Source: Lelliottia wanjuensis
Lineage (GTDB): Bacteria > Pseudomonadota > Gammaproteobacteria > Enterobacterales > Enterobacteriaceae
Assembly: GCF_030238365.1 (NCBI RefSeq)
Contig: NZ_JASSOT010000065.1
Coordinates: 62,001 to 126,000, forward strand
Length of the DNA stretch: 64,000 nt
Direction of reading: 5' to 3'
The position numbers and the translations under genes are program-made. The notes beneath the pieces were generated by a model that ran no database searches, was not told where the DNA came from, and saw only the letters and a program-made list of their open reading frames with translations. Each line of letters opens with the position of its first letter. Position 1 is the stretch's first letter. Below, in pieces: positions 38,466 to 47,693 of the stretch.

Positions 38466-38720
38466 ATGAGTTTAAGAGTTACGACGCAGCTGGTGGACAC
38501 CTGGAAGAAACGCATTCAGCGGGAGGGCTTGAAAGGCTCTACCTACTTTTGCCAACAGAGTGGGGCTGTTTGGGTTTCCGCCTCAGCCGATCATCAGGCT
38601 ATCTGTCAGAAAATTTTAGGTAGGGATTCAGGAACCAGTTCTTTGGCGAGTTATTTGCGCTGGGATGATGTCGGCGCGGTTGCTTTAGTTGAACTGCTGT
38701 ACGCGATTGAATCGGCATAG
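38466..38720 (+). CDS. Hypothetical protein, 84 residues
   Basis: Short open frame with a strong ribosome site (GGGGGA, 6 bases before the ATG at 38466). The product is soluble, with MSLRVTTQLVDTWKKRIQREG at the N-terminus and SLASYLRWDDVGAVALVELLYAIE at the C-terminus; there is no signal peptide or membrane helix. Not recognised. It is divergent from the GIY-YIG gene with 78 bases between the starts, so the two may share a control region. Confidence 0.6.
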   Translation: MSLRVTTQLVDTWKKRIQREGLKGSTYFCQQSGAVWVSASADHQAICQKILGRDSGTSSLASYLRWDDVGAVALVELLYAIESA

Positions 38721-38982
38721 AGCAACGATTTATGCGCATAGCAAAAGCGCTGCCGCCACTTTGTCGCCATACATGGGACAGTGGCTGTGTAAGTGATTGA
38801 TCTGATAGATGACAAATCCCAGGCAACAAAAAACCCATCAACCTTGAACCAAAGTGGCGGGGTTGATGGGCTCCACAAATTGGGGGACATCAAAGAAAAG
38901 CAGTGGCAATAGTTATGACTGCCTCATATACGAAAAGTTCTGCGCATCGCAAAAAAATTTGCGCGATGCGCATTCTTCAGAG
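38721..38982. other. Non-coding junction with nested inverted repeats, end of the accessory patch
   Basis: No gene seen. CCCATCAACC (38834-38843) and GGTTGATGGG (38861-38870) form a 10-bp stem which on the minus strand is followed by six Ts, a plausible terminator for ybjL. CCGCCACTTTG near 38754 is repeated inverted as CAAAGTGGCGG at 38850-38860. A third hairpin, GCGCATCGC / GCGATGCGC, lies at 38942-38971 next to the ybjL stop. The density of repeats suggests an old insertion boundary. Confidence 0.55.
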
Positions 38983-40668
38983 TTATCCGAGCGCGGGCCA
39001 GATGACGATGATCAGCGTACCGGCGAGGGTCAGCAGGACGTTGGCGATGGCGTAAGTGCCAGCGTAGCCCAGCGCCGGGATGTTGCTGCGCGCGGTGTCG
39101 CTGATGATTTCCATTGCCGGGGCGCAGGTGCGCGCGCCCATCATCGCGCCAAACAGCATTGCGCGGTTCATGCGCAGGACGTAGGCGCCGAACAGGAAGC
39201 AGATCACTACTGGCAGCAAGCTGACGATCAGACCGGCGACCAGCATCTGCCAGCCGACAGTGCCCAGGCTGTGGCCGATGCCGCTGCCTGCGCTCAACCC
39301 CACGCCTGCCATAAAGACCATCAGACCGAACTCTTTCACCATGTTTAGCGCGCCCTGCGGGATATAGCCAAAGGTCGGGTGGTTGGCTCGCAGGAAGCCG
39401 AGCATGATCCCGGCGAACAGCAGACCGGCAGCGTTACCCACGCCGAAGCTAAAGTTGCTGAACTGGAAGGTGATCATCCCAATCATCAGGCCGACAATAA
39501 AGAAGGCGCAGAAGGCCAGCAGGTCGGTCACCTGGCTGTGGATGGAGATAAAGCCGATGCGATCGGCGACGGTTTTGACGCGGCGCGCGTCTCCGCTTAC
39601 CTGCAGAACGTCGCCTTTGTTCAGGACGACATTGTCGTCAATCGGCATTTCAATCTGGCTGCGGATCACGCGGTTCAGGAAGCAGCCGTGATCGGTCAGC
39701 TTGAGCTGCGCCAGACGGCGGCCAACGGCGTTGTGGTTTTTCACCACAATCTCTTCCGTGACGATGCGCATGTCGAGCAGGTCACGGTCGAAGACCTCTT
39801 TACCGTTACGGAAGCTCGGATCGAGGCGCGCGTGGGCGTCCGGGTAGCCGACCAGCGCGATATCATCGCCCATCTGCAGTACGGCGTCCCCGTCCGGGTT
39901 AGCCAGTATGCCGTTGCGGCGGATACGTTCGATGTAACAGCCGGTCTGGCGATAGATGCCCAGCTCGCGCAGATTTTTACCGTCGGCCCAGGCGACCAGC
40001 TCCGGCCCGACGCGATAGGCGCGAATGACAGGCAGATAGACTTTGCGTTTAGTGTCGGTATCCAGACCACGCTCGCGAGCAATCTGCTGGGCGCTGGTCT
40101 GGAGATCCTGGTGCTGGAGTTTAGGCAAATAACGGGCGGCGACAATCAGGCTCACCAGACCAATCAGGTAGGTCAGGGCATAGCCCAGGCTCAGATGATC
40201 GAGCGCCAGCGAGAGCTGGCTTCCCGCCATGCCCGAGTGGCGCAACGTATCGCCCGCACCAACCAGCACCGGCGTTGAGGTCATCGAACCGGCGAGCATC
40301 CCCGCGGTCAACCCGATATCCCAGCCAAACAGTTTACCCAGCCCTAACGCGATCACCAGCGCGCTGCCGACCATCACCAGCGCCAGCATCAGATAATTTT
40401 TGCCGTCGCGGAAGAAAATTGAAAAAAAGTTCGGCCCGGCTTCCACACCCACGCAAAAAATAAACAGCATAAAACCGAGATTCAGTGCATCCGTGTTAAT
40501 GCTGAAATGCTGCTGGCCTAATAATAATGAGACCACTAAAACGCCAATGGAATTACCAAGTTGAACTGAACCCAGGCGTAATTTACCCAGACACAGTCCC
40601 AGTGCCAGTACAACAAATAATAACAGGATGTAATTCCCATTTAACAAATCTGCGACGTTTATATTCAC
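38983..40668 (-). CDS. ybjL: Putative transporter YbjL (AspT/YidE type)
   Basis: Inner-membrane protein of the aspartate:alanine exchanger (AAE) family, 561 residues as in E. coli. N-terminal and C-terminal helical halves flank two cytosolic TrkA-C (RCK_C) domains (about 200-370, for example [28 protein letters not shown]). The start is a GTG at 40668 giving the E. coli N-terminus [13 protein letters not shown]. The substrate is unknown. A 277-base gap with no recognised gene separates it from the divergent ybjM. Confidence 0.93.
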   Translation of the reverse strand: MNINVADLLNGNYILLLFVVLALGLCLGKLRLGSVQLGNSIGVLVVSLLLGQQHFSINTDALNLGFMLFIFCVGVEAGPNFFSIFFRDGKNYLMLALVMVGSALVIALGLGKLFGWDIGLTAGMLAGSMTSTPVLVGAGDTLRHSGMAGSQLSLALDHLSLGYALTYLIGLVSLIVAARYLPKLQHQDLQTSAQQIARERGLDTDTKRKVYLPVIRAYRVGPELVAWADGKNLRELGIYRQTGCYIERIRRNGILANPDGDAVLQMGDDIALVGYPDAHARLDPSFRNGKEVFDRDLLDMRIVTEEIVVKNHNAVGRRLAQLKLTDHGCFLNRVIRSQIEMPIDDNVVLNKGDVLQVSGDARRVKTVADRIGFISIHSQVTDLLAFCAFFIVGLMIGMITFQFSNFSFGVGNAAGLLFAGIMLGFLRANHPTFGYIPQGALNMVKEFGLMVFMAGVGLSAGSGIGHSLGTVGWQMLVAGLIVSLLPVVICFLFGAYVLRMNRAMLFGAMMGARTCAPAMEIISDTARSNIPALGYAGTYAIANVLLTLAGTLIIVIWPALG

Positions 40669-40945
40669 GGAGGCTAACTTCTTGTTTACCGTTAAGCTGT
40701 TGAAAGGATGGGGGATTTAGGCTACTGTTTTATCCCATGTGAGTGCAGGGATTTTCCCTTTCGCCCATACAGAATATATCCCACAGAACAATAACTGGCC
40801 GATAGTCTAATCGTATTAGATATCCAGGGCCAGAAAAGATCGCGTAACAATGTATGAGCTTTGGCAAGGAATGCCACATTGCATTATCTGACTGGGCGTC
40901 CGTTGGACGATTGTGTATTCGATAGTGATGGAGTCAGGAGGATTT

Positions 40946-41317
40946 TTGAACATCAAGCGGAACTGGGCAGGCGTCGTCTGCTGCTTTCTACTGTTTATCG
41001 CGGTTTGCCTCTCTTTAGCATTCCACGTCAAAGGCGCATTCAGAGCCTCAGGCCATCCTGAGCTGGGTTTGCTCTTTTTCATTTTACCCGGCGTGATCGC
41101 AAGCTTCATTTCCCGCGGGGGAGAAGTGGTGAAACCGCTGATTGGCGCGATGCTGGCGGCACCGCTGTGTCTGGTGCTGTTACGTCTCGTTTTTGCCTCG
41201 CCGCGTTCGCTATGGCAGGAGCTGGCGTGGCTGATGAGCGGGATATTCTGGTGTGCGCTGGGCGCGCTCTGTTTTATGTTTGCGCGCAGCCTCGTTCATC
41301 GCTGGCGACACAAATAA
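40946..41317 (+). CDS. ybjM: Inner membrane protein YbjM
   Basis: Small membrane protein of unknown function, 123 residues (E. coli 125) with four likely helices (VCCFLLFIAVCLSL, LGLLFFILPGVIASF, LIGAMLAAPLCLVLL, ELAWLMSGIFWCALGALCFMF). I set the start at the TTG 40946: it aligns with the E. coli start (MKHKQRWAG versus LNIKRNWAG) and lies 4 bases after AGGAGG. ATGs at 40913 and 40928 have no ribosome site. It converges with grxA over a bidirectional terminator. Confidence 0.82.
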   Translation: MNIKRNWAGVVCCFLLFIAVCLSLAFHVKGAFRASGHPELGLLFFILPGVIASFISRGGEVVKPLIGAMLAAPLCLVLLRLVFASPRSLWQELAWLMSGIFWCALGALCFMFARSLVHRWRHK

Positions 41318-41340
41318 AAACGCCCTCCTGAGAGGGCGTT
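41316..41340. terminator. Bidirectional terminator between ybjM and grxA
   Basis: AACGCCCTC / GAGGGCGTT stem (41319-41340, loop CTGA) with an A-run on the left, which is the U-run for grxA on the minus strand. Confidence 0.85.
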
Positions 41341-41346
41341 AACGCG

Positions 41347-41616
41347 TTACTGGGCGGCAAACAGCCCCAGATTTTCTTTCGCGTAGGCTTCGAAATCGGT
41401 AAAGCCGCCGATGTGCGTCTGGTCGAGGAAAATCTGCGGTACAGTCTCAACAGGTTTACCCACGGTTTTTTCCAGATCGGCTTTGCTGATGCCTTCCGCG
41501 TGAATGTCCACGTAGCGGAAGTTAAAGTCATCGCGCTCAGCGGTCAGTTTTTCTGCCAGTTCTTTAGCGCGGACGCAGTAAGGGCATCCCGGACGTCCAA
41601 AAATCACTGCAAACAT
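41347..41616 (-). CDS. grxA: Glutaredoxin 1
   Basis: Small dithiol redox protein, 89 residues (E. coli 85), that uses glutathione to reduce ribonucleotide reductase and PAPS reductase. The active site is Cys11-Pro-Tyr-Cys14 (FGRPGCPYCVRA); TVPQIF carries the cis-proline and HIGGFTDF is the glutathione-binding region. The start ATG 41616 follows GAGAG. K-12 ybjC, expected between grxA and nfsA, is not found in the 186-base gap. Confidence 0.96.
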   Translation of the reverse strand: MFAVIFGRPGCPYCVRAKELAEKLTAERDDFNFRYVDIHAEGISKADLEKTVGKPVETVPQIFLDQTHIGGFTDFEAYAKENLGLFAAQ

Positions 41617-41802
41617 ATCTCTCTCCTCAAAACGTAAGCCCAACGGCGAATGCGCTTAGTTTGCCCGATAACCGTTGCTCATGGAAAGCAGGTTTTACCT
41701 GTCGCTTTAATACTTACAGGCTATGTTTCGCCAATTACATCACACTTTTCTTTGCCTATACTGGCTGTCATTCCGCGTACAGACTGAGAAAAGAGAGACC
41801 TA

Positions 41803-42525
41803 ATGACGCCGACGATTGATGTGATTCGCGCCCACCGTTCCATCCGCCATTTCACCGATAAGCCGATTAGCGACGCCGAACGTGAAGCGATTGTGGACAG
41901 CGCGCGCGCGACCTCCAGCTCGAGCTTTTTGCAGTGCACGTCGATTATTCGCATCACCGACCGCGCGATGCGTGAACAGCTGGTGACGCTCACCGGCGGG
42001 CAACCGCACGTGGCGCAGGCGGCGGAGTTTTGGGTGTTTTGCGCCGACTTCAACCGTCATCTGCAAATCTGCCCCGATGCGCAACTGGGCCTGGCGGAAC
42101 AGCTTCTGCTCGGCGTCGTGGATACAGCGATGATGGCACAGAACGCGCTGACGGCGGCGGAATCCCTCGGATTAGGCGGCGTTTACATCGGCGGCCTGCG
42201 TAATAACATTGAAGCAGTGACCGAACTGCTGAATCTGCCAAAACACGTTTTACCACTGTTTGGCCTGTGCCTCGGCTGGCCGGCGGACAACCCGGATCTC
42301 AAGCCGCGCCTGCCTGCGGCAATGATCATGCACGAGAATCACTACCAGCCGGTGGATGCGCAGGTTCTTGCCCAATACGACGAAGAGCTTGCCAGCTATT
42401 ACCTGTCACGCGAAAGCAATAATCGCCGCGATACCTGGAGCGATCACATTCGTCGCACCATCATCAAAGAAAACCGTCCGTTTATTCTCGACTATTTGCA
42501 TAAACAGGGCTGGGCTGTGCGATAA
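41803..42525 (+). CDS. nfsA: Oxygen-insensitive NADPH nitroreductase NfsA
   Basis: FMN-dependent flavin reductase/nitroreductase, 240 residues as in E. coli, that reduces nitroaromatics and quinones by two electrons. The N-terminal [13 protein letters not shown] and [10 protein letters not shown] bind [16 protein letters not shown] and the C-terminal [27 protein letters not shown] match the family. It is followed 70 bases later by rimK on the same strand. In E. coli the cluster is under SoxS/MarA control; I did not identify a marbox with confidence. Confidence 0.96.
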   Translation: MTPTIDVIRAHRSIRHFTDKPISDAEREAIVDSARATSSSSFLQCTSIIRITDRAMREQLVTLTGGQPHVAQAAEFWVFCADFNRHLQICPDAQLGLAEQLLLGVVDTAMMAQNALTAAESLGLGGVYIGGLRNNIEAVTELLNLPKHVLPLFGLCLGWPADNPDLKPRLPAAMIMHENHYQPVDAQVLAQYDEELASYYLSRESNNRRDTWSDHIRRTIIKENRPFILDYLHKQGWAVR

Positions 42526-42595
42526 GTCCATTCATCCTGTGCCAGCCTGCGTGTATGATACGCAGGCTTTTATCGAGTCTTTAGAGAGGTGCAGG

Positions 42596-43498
42596 GTGAA
42601 AATTGCCATTTTGTCCCGGGATGGAACGCTCTATTCGTGTAAACGTCTGCTTGAGGCAGCCAATAAGCGTGGTCATCTGGTTGAGATCCTCGATCCGCTG
42701 TCGTGCTATATGAACATCAGCCCGGCGGCGTCCTCGATTCACTATAAAGGCCGCCATCTGCCGCACTTCGATGCGGTGATCCCCCGCATCGGCTCGCAAA
42801 TTACCTTCTACGGCACCGCCGCGCTGCGCCAGTTTGAGATGCTCGGCAGCTACCCTTTGAATGAATCCGTCGCTATCACCCGCGCGCGCGACAAGTTGCG
42901 CTCCCTGCAGCTGCTCGCTCGTCAGGGGATCGACCTGCCGATTACCGGCATCGCCCACTCGCCGGATGACACCAGCGATCTGATTGATATGGTCGGCGGT
43001 GCGCCGCTGGTGGTGAAACTGGTGGAGGGCACGCAGGGCATTGGCGTGGTGCTGGCTGAAACGCGCCAGGCGGCTGAAAGCGTCATCGATGCCTTTCGCG
43101 GTCTGAATGCGCATATTCTGGTGCAGGAGTATATCGAAGAGGCGAAGGGGCACGACATCCGCTGCCTGGTCGTCGGCGACGAAGTGGTGGCCGCCATTGA
43201 GCGTCAGGCGAAAGACGGCGATTTCCGATCGAACTTGCATCGCGGCGGCGTGGCGCGCATCGCCACGATCAGCGACCGCGAACGCGAAATTGCCATCAAG
43301 GCGGCGCAAACCCTGGGGCTGGATATCGCGGGCGTGGATATTCTGCGCGCGAACCGTGGTCCGCTGGTGATGGAAGTGAATGCGTCACCCGGCCTTGAAG
43401 GCATTGAAAAAACCACCGGGATCGATATCGCAGGCAAAATGATCTCTTGGATCGAGCGCCACGCCACGCCGGGCTTTTGCCTGAAAACGGGTGGTTAG
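42596..43498 (+). CDS. rimK: Ribosomal protein S6 glutamate ligase RimK
   Basis: ATP-grasp ligase adding glutamate residues to the C-terminus of ribosomal protein S6; 300 residues as in E. coli. The start is the GTG at 42596 ([17 protein letters not shown]), preceded by GAGAGGTGCAGG; the frame further upstream is noise overlapping nfsA. ATP-grasp features: [18 protein letters not shown] (nucleotide-binding loop), [12 protein letters not shown], and the metal-binding end [27 protein letters not shown]. Confidence 0.95.
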   Translation: MKIAILSRDGTLYSCKRLLEAANKRGHLVEILDPLSCYMNISPAASSIHYKGRHLPHFDAVIPRIGSQITFYGTAALRQFEMLGSYPLNESVAITRARDKLRSLQLLARQGIDLPITGIAHSPDDTSDLIDMVGGAPLVVKLVEGTQGIGVVLAETRQAAESVIDAFRGLNAHILVQEYIEEAKGHDIRCLVVGDEVVAAIERQAKDGDFRSNLHRGGVARIATISDREREIAIKAAQTLGLDIAGVDILRANRGPLVMEVNASPGLEGIEKTTGIDIAGKMISWIERHATPGFCLKTGG

Positions 43499-43553
43499 GG
43501 CTGAATTTTTTGCGTAATCTAGGCGAAGTTTTTACTTAAGAGGCTGCACTGCT

Positions 43554-44030
43554 ATGGATTTACAGGTCGTTCCAACACTGGATACGTTACGTCAATGGCT
43601 CGACGATGCAGGCATCACCTATTTTGAGTGTGATTCCTGTCAGGCGTTGCACCTGCCGCATATGCAAAATTTCGACGGCGTGTTTGATGCCAAAATCGAT
43701 CTGATCAACGACGTGGTGCTTTTCTCGGCGCTGGCGGAGGTCAAGCCCTCGGCATTGCTGGCCCTGGCGTCTGATTTATCGGCCATAAATGCCGGTTCTT
43801 TGACGGTGAAAGCATTTCTCGACATACAGGATGATAATCTGCCGAAACTGGTGGTTTGCCAGTCTTTATTCGCCGGACCCGGTGTGTCGTTTAAGCAGTT
43901 TGCCTGGTTTATGCGCCAGAGCGAAGAGCAGATCTCCATGGTGATGCTGGAAGCCAGCGCGCACCATTTACTCTTTACCACCGAAGAGGATATGGAGAAT
44001 AACGATTCACGGGACTCGTTCCTGCACTAA
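43554..44030 (+). CDS. ybjN: YbjN, sensory-transduction-like protein
   Basis: Cytoplasmic protein of the YbjN/DUF1790 family, 158 residues as in E. coli, with a type III secretion chaperone-like fold; in E. coli it affects motility, biofilm and stress responses. The sequence is conserved in the centre (CQALHLPHMQNFDGVFDAKIDLI, MRQSEEQISMVMLEA) and diverges at the ends. It is transcribed between rimK and potF; the following 356 bases are the potF control region. Confidence 0.92.
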   Translation: MDLQVVPTLDTLRQWLDDAGITYFECDSCQALHLPHMQNFDGVFDAKIDLINDVVLFSALAEVKPSALLALASDLSAINAGSLTVKAFLDIQDDNLPKLVVCQSLFAGPGVSFKQFAWFMRQSEEQISMVMLEASAHHLLFTTEEDMENNDSRDSFLH

Positions 44031-44386
44031 GCCTTCCAGACCTCACGCAGTCGCTGCCATGGCGGCTGCGTATCACAATATTTTCTTCTGGCTGTAACCT
44101 TTCTTTAAAGAATTATTCACTTACCCGCAGGCCATTTCGGCTTATCCCATAGACAGATCCTGCATAAAAAATTGATAAAAGGCGTTTTTTAATCTGGGCT
44201 ATAGCCTGGGGCACGGGCTACAGTTATTCTTGCGGAGCTTAAAAAAGCGAGCAGAAACTGCCAAAAGATTTTTTCTTTTGCGTCAGGCACAGCGACAAAA
44301 TATGCACGATTCTTGCATATCACCAATTGCATGGTTTGAGTTCGTTTGTTAACAACTGTTAACGAGCTTTCATAAGGAATAACGCT
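44031..44386 (+). promoter_or_regulatory. potF upstream region (356 bases without a gene)
   Basis: No coding frame is convincing here. A weak hairpin (CGCAG...CTGCG, 44046-44070) may end ybjN. The remainder is AT-rich with the sigma-54-like promoter at 44302-44317. The length of the leader leaves room for enhancer-type activator sites such as NtrC, but I could not assign one. Confidence 0.6.
44302..44317 (+). promoter_or_regulatory. Sigma-54-type promoter of potFGHI
   Basis: ATGCACGATTCTTGCA matches the sigma-54 consensus TGGCACGNNNNTTGCW at all specified positions but the first two. The expected start of transcription is about 12 bases beyond the -12 GC (near 44328), 60 bases before potF. 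In E. coli potFGHI is a nitrogen-controlled (NtrC) operon, which fits. Confidence 0.7.
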
Positions 44387-45499
44387 ATGATCGCCTTACA
44401 TAAAAAATGGTTATCGGGTCTGGTTGCGGGTGCTCTGATGGCTGTCTCTGCCGGTACGCTCGCTGCGGAACAAAAAACGCTGCACATTTATAACTGGTCT
44501 GACTATATCGCCCCGGACACGGTAGCGAATTTCGAAAAAGAGACCGGGATTAAAGTGGTCTACGACGTCTTCGACTCCAACGAAGTGCTGGAAGGCAAAC
44601 TGATGGCGGGCAGCACCGGTTTCGACCTGGTCGTGCCGTCAGCCAGCTTCCTTGAGCGCCAGCTCACCGCCGGTGTGTTCCAGCCGCTGGATAAAAGCAA
44701 ACTGCCGAACTGGAAAAACCTCGATCCTGAGCTGCTGAAGCTCATCTCCAAACACGACCCGGAAAACAAATTCGCCATGCCGTACATGTGGGCGACCACG
44801 GGTATCGGTTATAACGTCGATAAAGTGAAAAAAGCGCTGGGTGCAGACGCGCCGGTGAACAGCTGGGATCTGGTGCTGAAACCGGAAAACCTCGAGAAAC
44901 TGAAAAGCTGCGGCGTCTCCTTCCTTGATGCGCCGGAAGAGGTGTTTGCCACCGTGCTGAACTACCTCGGCAAAGATCCGAACAGCACCAAAGCCGACGA
45001 CTACACCGGCCCGGCAACCGATCTGCTGCTGAAGCTGCGTCCGAATATTCGCTACTTCCACTCCTCCCAGTACATCAACGATCTGGCAAACGGCGACATC
45101 TGCGTAGCCATCGGCTGGGCGGGTGATGTCTGGCAGGCCGCGAACCGTGCGAAAGAAGCCAAAAACGGCGTGAATATCTCCTATTCGATTCCGAAAGAGG
45201 GGGCGATGGCGTTCTTCGACGTCTTTGCGATGCCTGCGGATGCGAAAAACAAAGACGAAGCCTATCAGTTCCTGAACTATCTCCTGCGTCCGGACGTGAT
45301 TGCGCACATCTCTGACCACGTCTTCTACGCCAACGCCAACAAAGAAGCGACGCCGCTGGTGAGCGCAGAAGTGCGCGACAATCCGGGTATCTACCCGCCG
45401 GCTGACGTGCGCGCCAAAATGTTTACCCTGAAAGTTCAGGATCCGAAAATCGACCGCGTCCGTACTCGCGCGTGGACGAAGGTGAAAAGCGGTAAATAA
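44387..45499 (+). CDS. potF: Putrescine-binding protein PotF
   Basis: Periplasmic solute-binding protein of the putrescine ABC importer, 370 residues as in E. coli. The signal peptide ends at GTLAAE (about residue 26). The mature start KTLHIYNWSDYIAPDTV is the polyamine-binding protein signature, and residues around SNEVLEGKLMAGSTGFDLVVPS line the ligand cleft. Start 44387 follows AAGGAATAACGCT. Two hairpins after the stop probably protect this mRNA so that the binding protein exceeds the channel proteins. Confidence 0.97.
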   Translation: MIALHKKWLSGLVAGALMAVSAGTLAAEQKTLHIYNWSDYIAPDTVANFEKETGIKVVYDVFDSNEVLEGKLMAGSTGFDLVVPSASFLERQLTAGVFQPLDKSKLPNWKNLDPELLKLISKHDPENKFAMPYMWATTGIGYNVDKVKKALGADAPVNSWDLVLKPENLEKLKSCGVSFLDAPEEVFATVLNYLGKDPNSTKADDYTGPATDLLLKLRPNIRYFHSSQYINDLANGDICVAIGWAGDVWQAANRAKEAKNGVNISYSIPKEGAMAFFDVFAMPADAKNKDEAYQFLNYLLRPDVIAHISDHVFYANANKEATPLVSAEVRDNPGIYPPADVRAKMFTLKVQDPKIDRVRTRAWTKVKSGK

Positions 45500-45509
45500 A
45501 CCGTTATCC

Positions 45510-45564
45510 AGGCCGGGCATGCGCGACATCGCCCGGCAACAGGCGCACCTTTTCGGTGCGCCTG
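45510..45564 (+). other. Tandem hairpins between potF and potG
   Basis: GCCGGGC / GCCCGGC (about 45512-45537) and a perfect 10-bp stem CAGGCGCACC / GGTGCGCCTG (45540-45564). There is no long T-run, so they are probable 3' stabilisers or attenuators setting the PotF to PotGHI ratio. Confidence 0.65.
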
Positions 45565-45596
45565 CACCCGTTTAGATTTCTGCCGGAGAGCACCCC

Positions 45597-46730
45597 GTGA
45601 ACGAAACCCTCCCACGCCCGCAGGCGAAAACCCGTAAAGCGCTGACTCCGCTCCTCGAAGTCCGTAACCTGACCAAATCCTTCGACGGCCAGCACGCCGT
45701 GGATGACGTCAGCCTGACGATCTATAAAGGCGAAATTTTTGCGCTGCTGGGCGCTTCCGGCTGTGGAAAATCCACGCTGCTGCGCATGCTGGCCGGGTTT
45801 GAACCGCCAACGGCCGGACAAATTATGCTGGATGGGGTCGATCTCTCCCGCGTTCCGCCGTACGAGCGCCCGATCAATATGATGTTCCAGTCCTACGCCC
45901 TTTTTCCCCACATGACGGTGGAGCAGAACATCGCCTTTGGTCTCAAGCAGGACAAGCTGCCGAAAGCAGAAATCGCCGCCCGCGTCGCGGAAATGCTGAG
46001 CCTGGTCCACATGCAGGAGTTTGCAAAACGTAAACCGCATCAGCTCTCCGGCGGCCAGCGTCAGCGTGTGGCACTGGCGCGAAGCCTGGCAAAACGGCCA
46101 AAACTTTTGTTGCTCGACGAGCCGATGGGGGCGCTGGATAAAAAACTGCGCGACCGGATGCAGCTCGAAGTGGTGGATATCCTCGAGCGCGTCGGCGCGA
46201 CCTGCGTGATGGTGACTCACGACCAGGAAGAGGCGATGACCATGGCCGGGCGTATCGCGATCATGAATCGCGGGAAGTTCGTGCAAATCGGCGAGCCGGA
46301 AGAGATTTATGAGCATCCGACCACCCGTTACAGCGCCGAGTTTATCGGCTCGGTGAACGTCTTCGAAGGGCTGCTGAAAGATCGTCAGGAGGACGGCCTG
46401 GTGATTGAGTCGCCGGGTCTGGTGCATCCGCTCAAGGTCGACCCGGACGCGTCGATTGTCGATAACGTCCCGGTTTACGTGGCGCTGCGCCCGGAAAAAA
46501 TCATGCTCTGCGACGAGCCGCCAGCCGATGGCTATAACTTTGCTGTCGGTGAAGTGGTCCACATTGCCTATCTCGGTGATCTCTCGATCTATCACGTGCG
46601 CCTCAAAAGCGGGCAGATGATCAGCGCTCAGCTGCAGAACGAACACCGCTACCGGAAGGGACTGCCGACCTGGGGCGACGAAGTGCGCCTGTGCTGGGAT
46701 GCGGACAGTTGCGTCGTGCTGACGGTATAA
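45597..46730 (+). CDS. potG: Putrescine importer ATPase PotG
   Basis: ATPase of the PotFGHI importer, 377 residues as in E. coli. Walker A GASGCGKST, signature LSGGQRQRVALARS, Walker B LLLLDEPMGALD, and the switch His in VMVTHDQEEAM. The C-terminal TOBE domain begins about residue 250. The start is a GTG at 45597 (E. coli MNDAIPRPQAKTRKAL). It lies in one operon with potF, potH and potI. Confidence 0.96.
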   Translation: MNETLPRPQAKTRKALTPLLEVRNLTKSFDGQHAVDDVSLTIYKGEIFALLGASGCGKSTLLRMLAGFEPPTAGQIMLDGVDLSRVPPYERPINMMFQSYALFPHMTVEQNIAFGLKQDKLPKAEIAARVAEMLSLVHMQEFAKRKPHQLSGGQRQRVALARSLAKRPKLLLLDEPMGALDKKLRDRMQLEVVDILERVGATCVMVTHDQEEAMTMAGRIAIMNRGKFVQIGEPEEIYEHPTTRYSAEFIGSVNVFEGLLKDRQEDGLVIESPGLVHPLKVDPDASIVDNVPVYVALRPEKIMLCDEPPADGYNFAVGEVVHIAYLGDLSIYHVRLKSGQMISAQLQNEHRYRKGLPTWGDEVRLCWDADSCVVLTV

Positions 46731-46739
46731 GGAGTGGCC

Positions 46740-47693
46740 ATGAATACACTTGAACCACCGGCCCGCGTGCAAAAACCGGGCGGTTTTGCGCAGTGGCTGA
46801 CGCGCGTGCAGATGGCGCACGGCCGCAAGCTGGTGATTGCCATGCCGTACGTGTGGCTGATCCTGCTGTTCCTGCTGCCGTTTTTGATCGTCTTCAAAAT
46901 CAGCCTCGCGGAGATGGCGCGGGCGATCCCGCCGTACACGAATCTGATGGAGTGGGTCGACGGGCAGCTGTCGATCACGCTTAATCTCGGCAATTTCCTG
47001 CAGCTCACGGACGATCCGCTCTATTTCGAAGCGTATCTGCAGTCCTTGCAGGTGGCGGCGATCTCGACGATCTGCTGTCTGGCGATGGGCTATCCGCTCG
47101 CCTGGGCGGTGGCGCACAGCAAACCCTCGACACGCAACATTCTGCTGCTGCTGGTGATTTTGCCGTCGTGGACCTCGTTCCTGATCCGCGTGTACGCCTG
47201 GATGGGAATTCTGAAAAACAACGGCGTGCTGAATAACTTCCTGATGTGGCTCGGCGTTATCGATCAGCCGCTGACCATTTTGCACACCAACCTGGCGGTC
47301 TACATCGGGATTGTGTACGCCTATCTGCCATTTATGGTGCTGCCGATTTACACGGCCCTGACGCGGATTGACTACTCGCTGGTGGAGGCCTCGTTGGATC
47401 TCGGCGCGCGTCCGCTGAAAACCTTTTTCCAGGTGATCGTGCCGCTGACCAAGGGCGGGATTATCGCCGGTTCGATGCTGGTCTTTATCCCGGCGGTGGG
47501 CGAGTTCGTGATCCCGGAACTGCTCGGCGGTCCGGACAGCATCATGATTGGCCGCGTGCTGTGGCAGGAGTTCTTCAATAACCGCGACTGGCCGGTGGCG
47601 TCGGCGGTGGCGATTGTGATGCTGCTCCTGCTGATCGTGCCGATCATGTGGTTCCATAAACATCAGCAAAAACAGATGGGAGATCACGGATGA
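46740..47693 (+). CDS. potH: Putrescine importer permease PotH
   Basis: Inner-membrane channel subunit, 317 residues, six helices. The EAA loop is VEASLDLGARPLKTFFQVIVPLTKGG. The ATG at 46740 is preceded by AAGGAG and aligns with E. coli; the in-frame GTG at 46734 is too close to that ribosome site. Its stop overlaps the potI start (ATGA). Confidence 0.95.
   Translation: MNTLEPPARVQKPGGFAQWLTRVQMAHGRKLVIAMPYVWLILLFLLPFLIVFKISLAEMARAIPPYTNLMEWVDGQLSITLNLGNFLQLTDDPLYFEAYLQSLQVAAISTICCLAMGYPLAWAVAHSKPSTRNILLLLVILPSWTSFLIRVYAWMGILKNNGVLNNFLMWLGVIDQPLTILHTNLAVYIGIVYAYLPFMVLPIYTALTRIDYSLVEASLDLGARPLKTFFQVIVPLTKGGIIAGSMLVFIPAVGEFVIPELLGGPDSIMIGRVLWQEFFNNRDWPVASAVAIVMLLLLIVPIMWFHKHQQKQMGDHG

Noticed and set aside
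41617-41802. A diverged ybjC between grxA and nfsA
   Set aside because: No frame in this gap resembles the K-12 protein and the gap is too short for its 95 codons unless it overlaps heavily with nfsA.
44211-44233. GGCACGGG...TTGC as a second sigma-54 promoter
   Set aside because: The distance between the GG and GC elements is too long; the match at 44302-44317 has the correct spacing.
45504-47687. A 727-codon open frame on the minus strand
   Set aside because: Antisense to potG and potH, which are fully conserved. The translated product is low-complexity, His/Arg/Gln-rich, typical of shadow frames.
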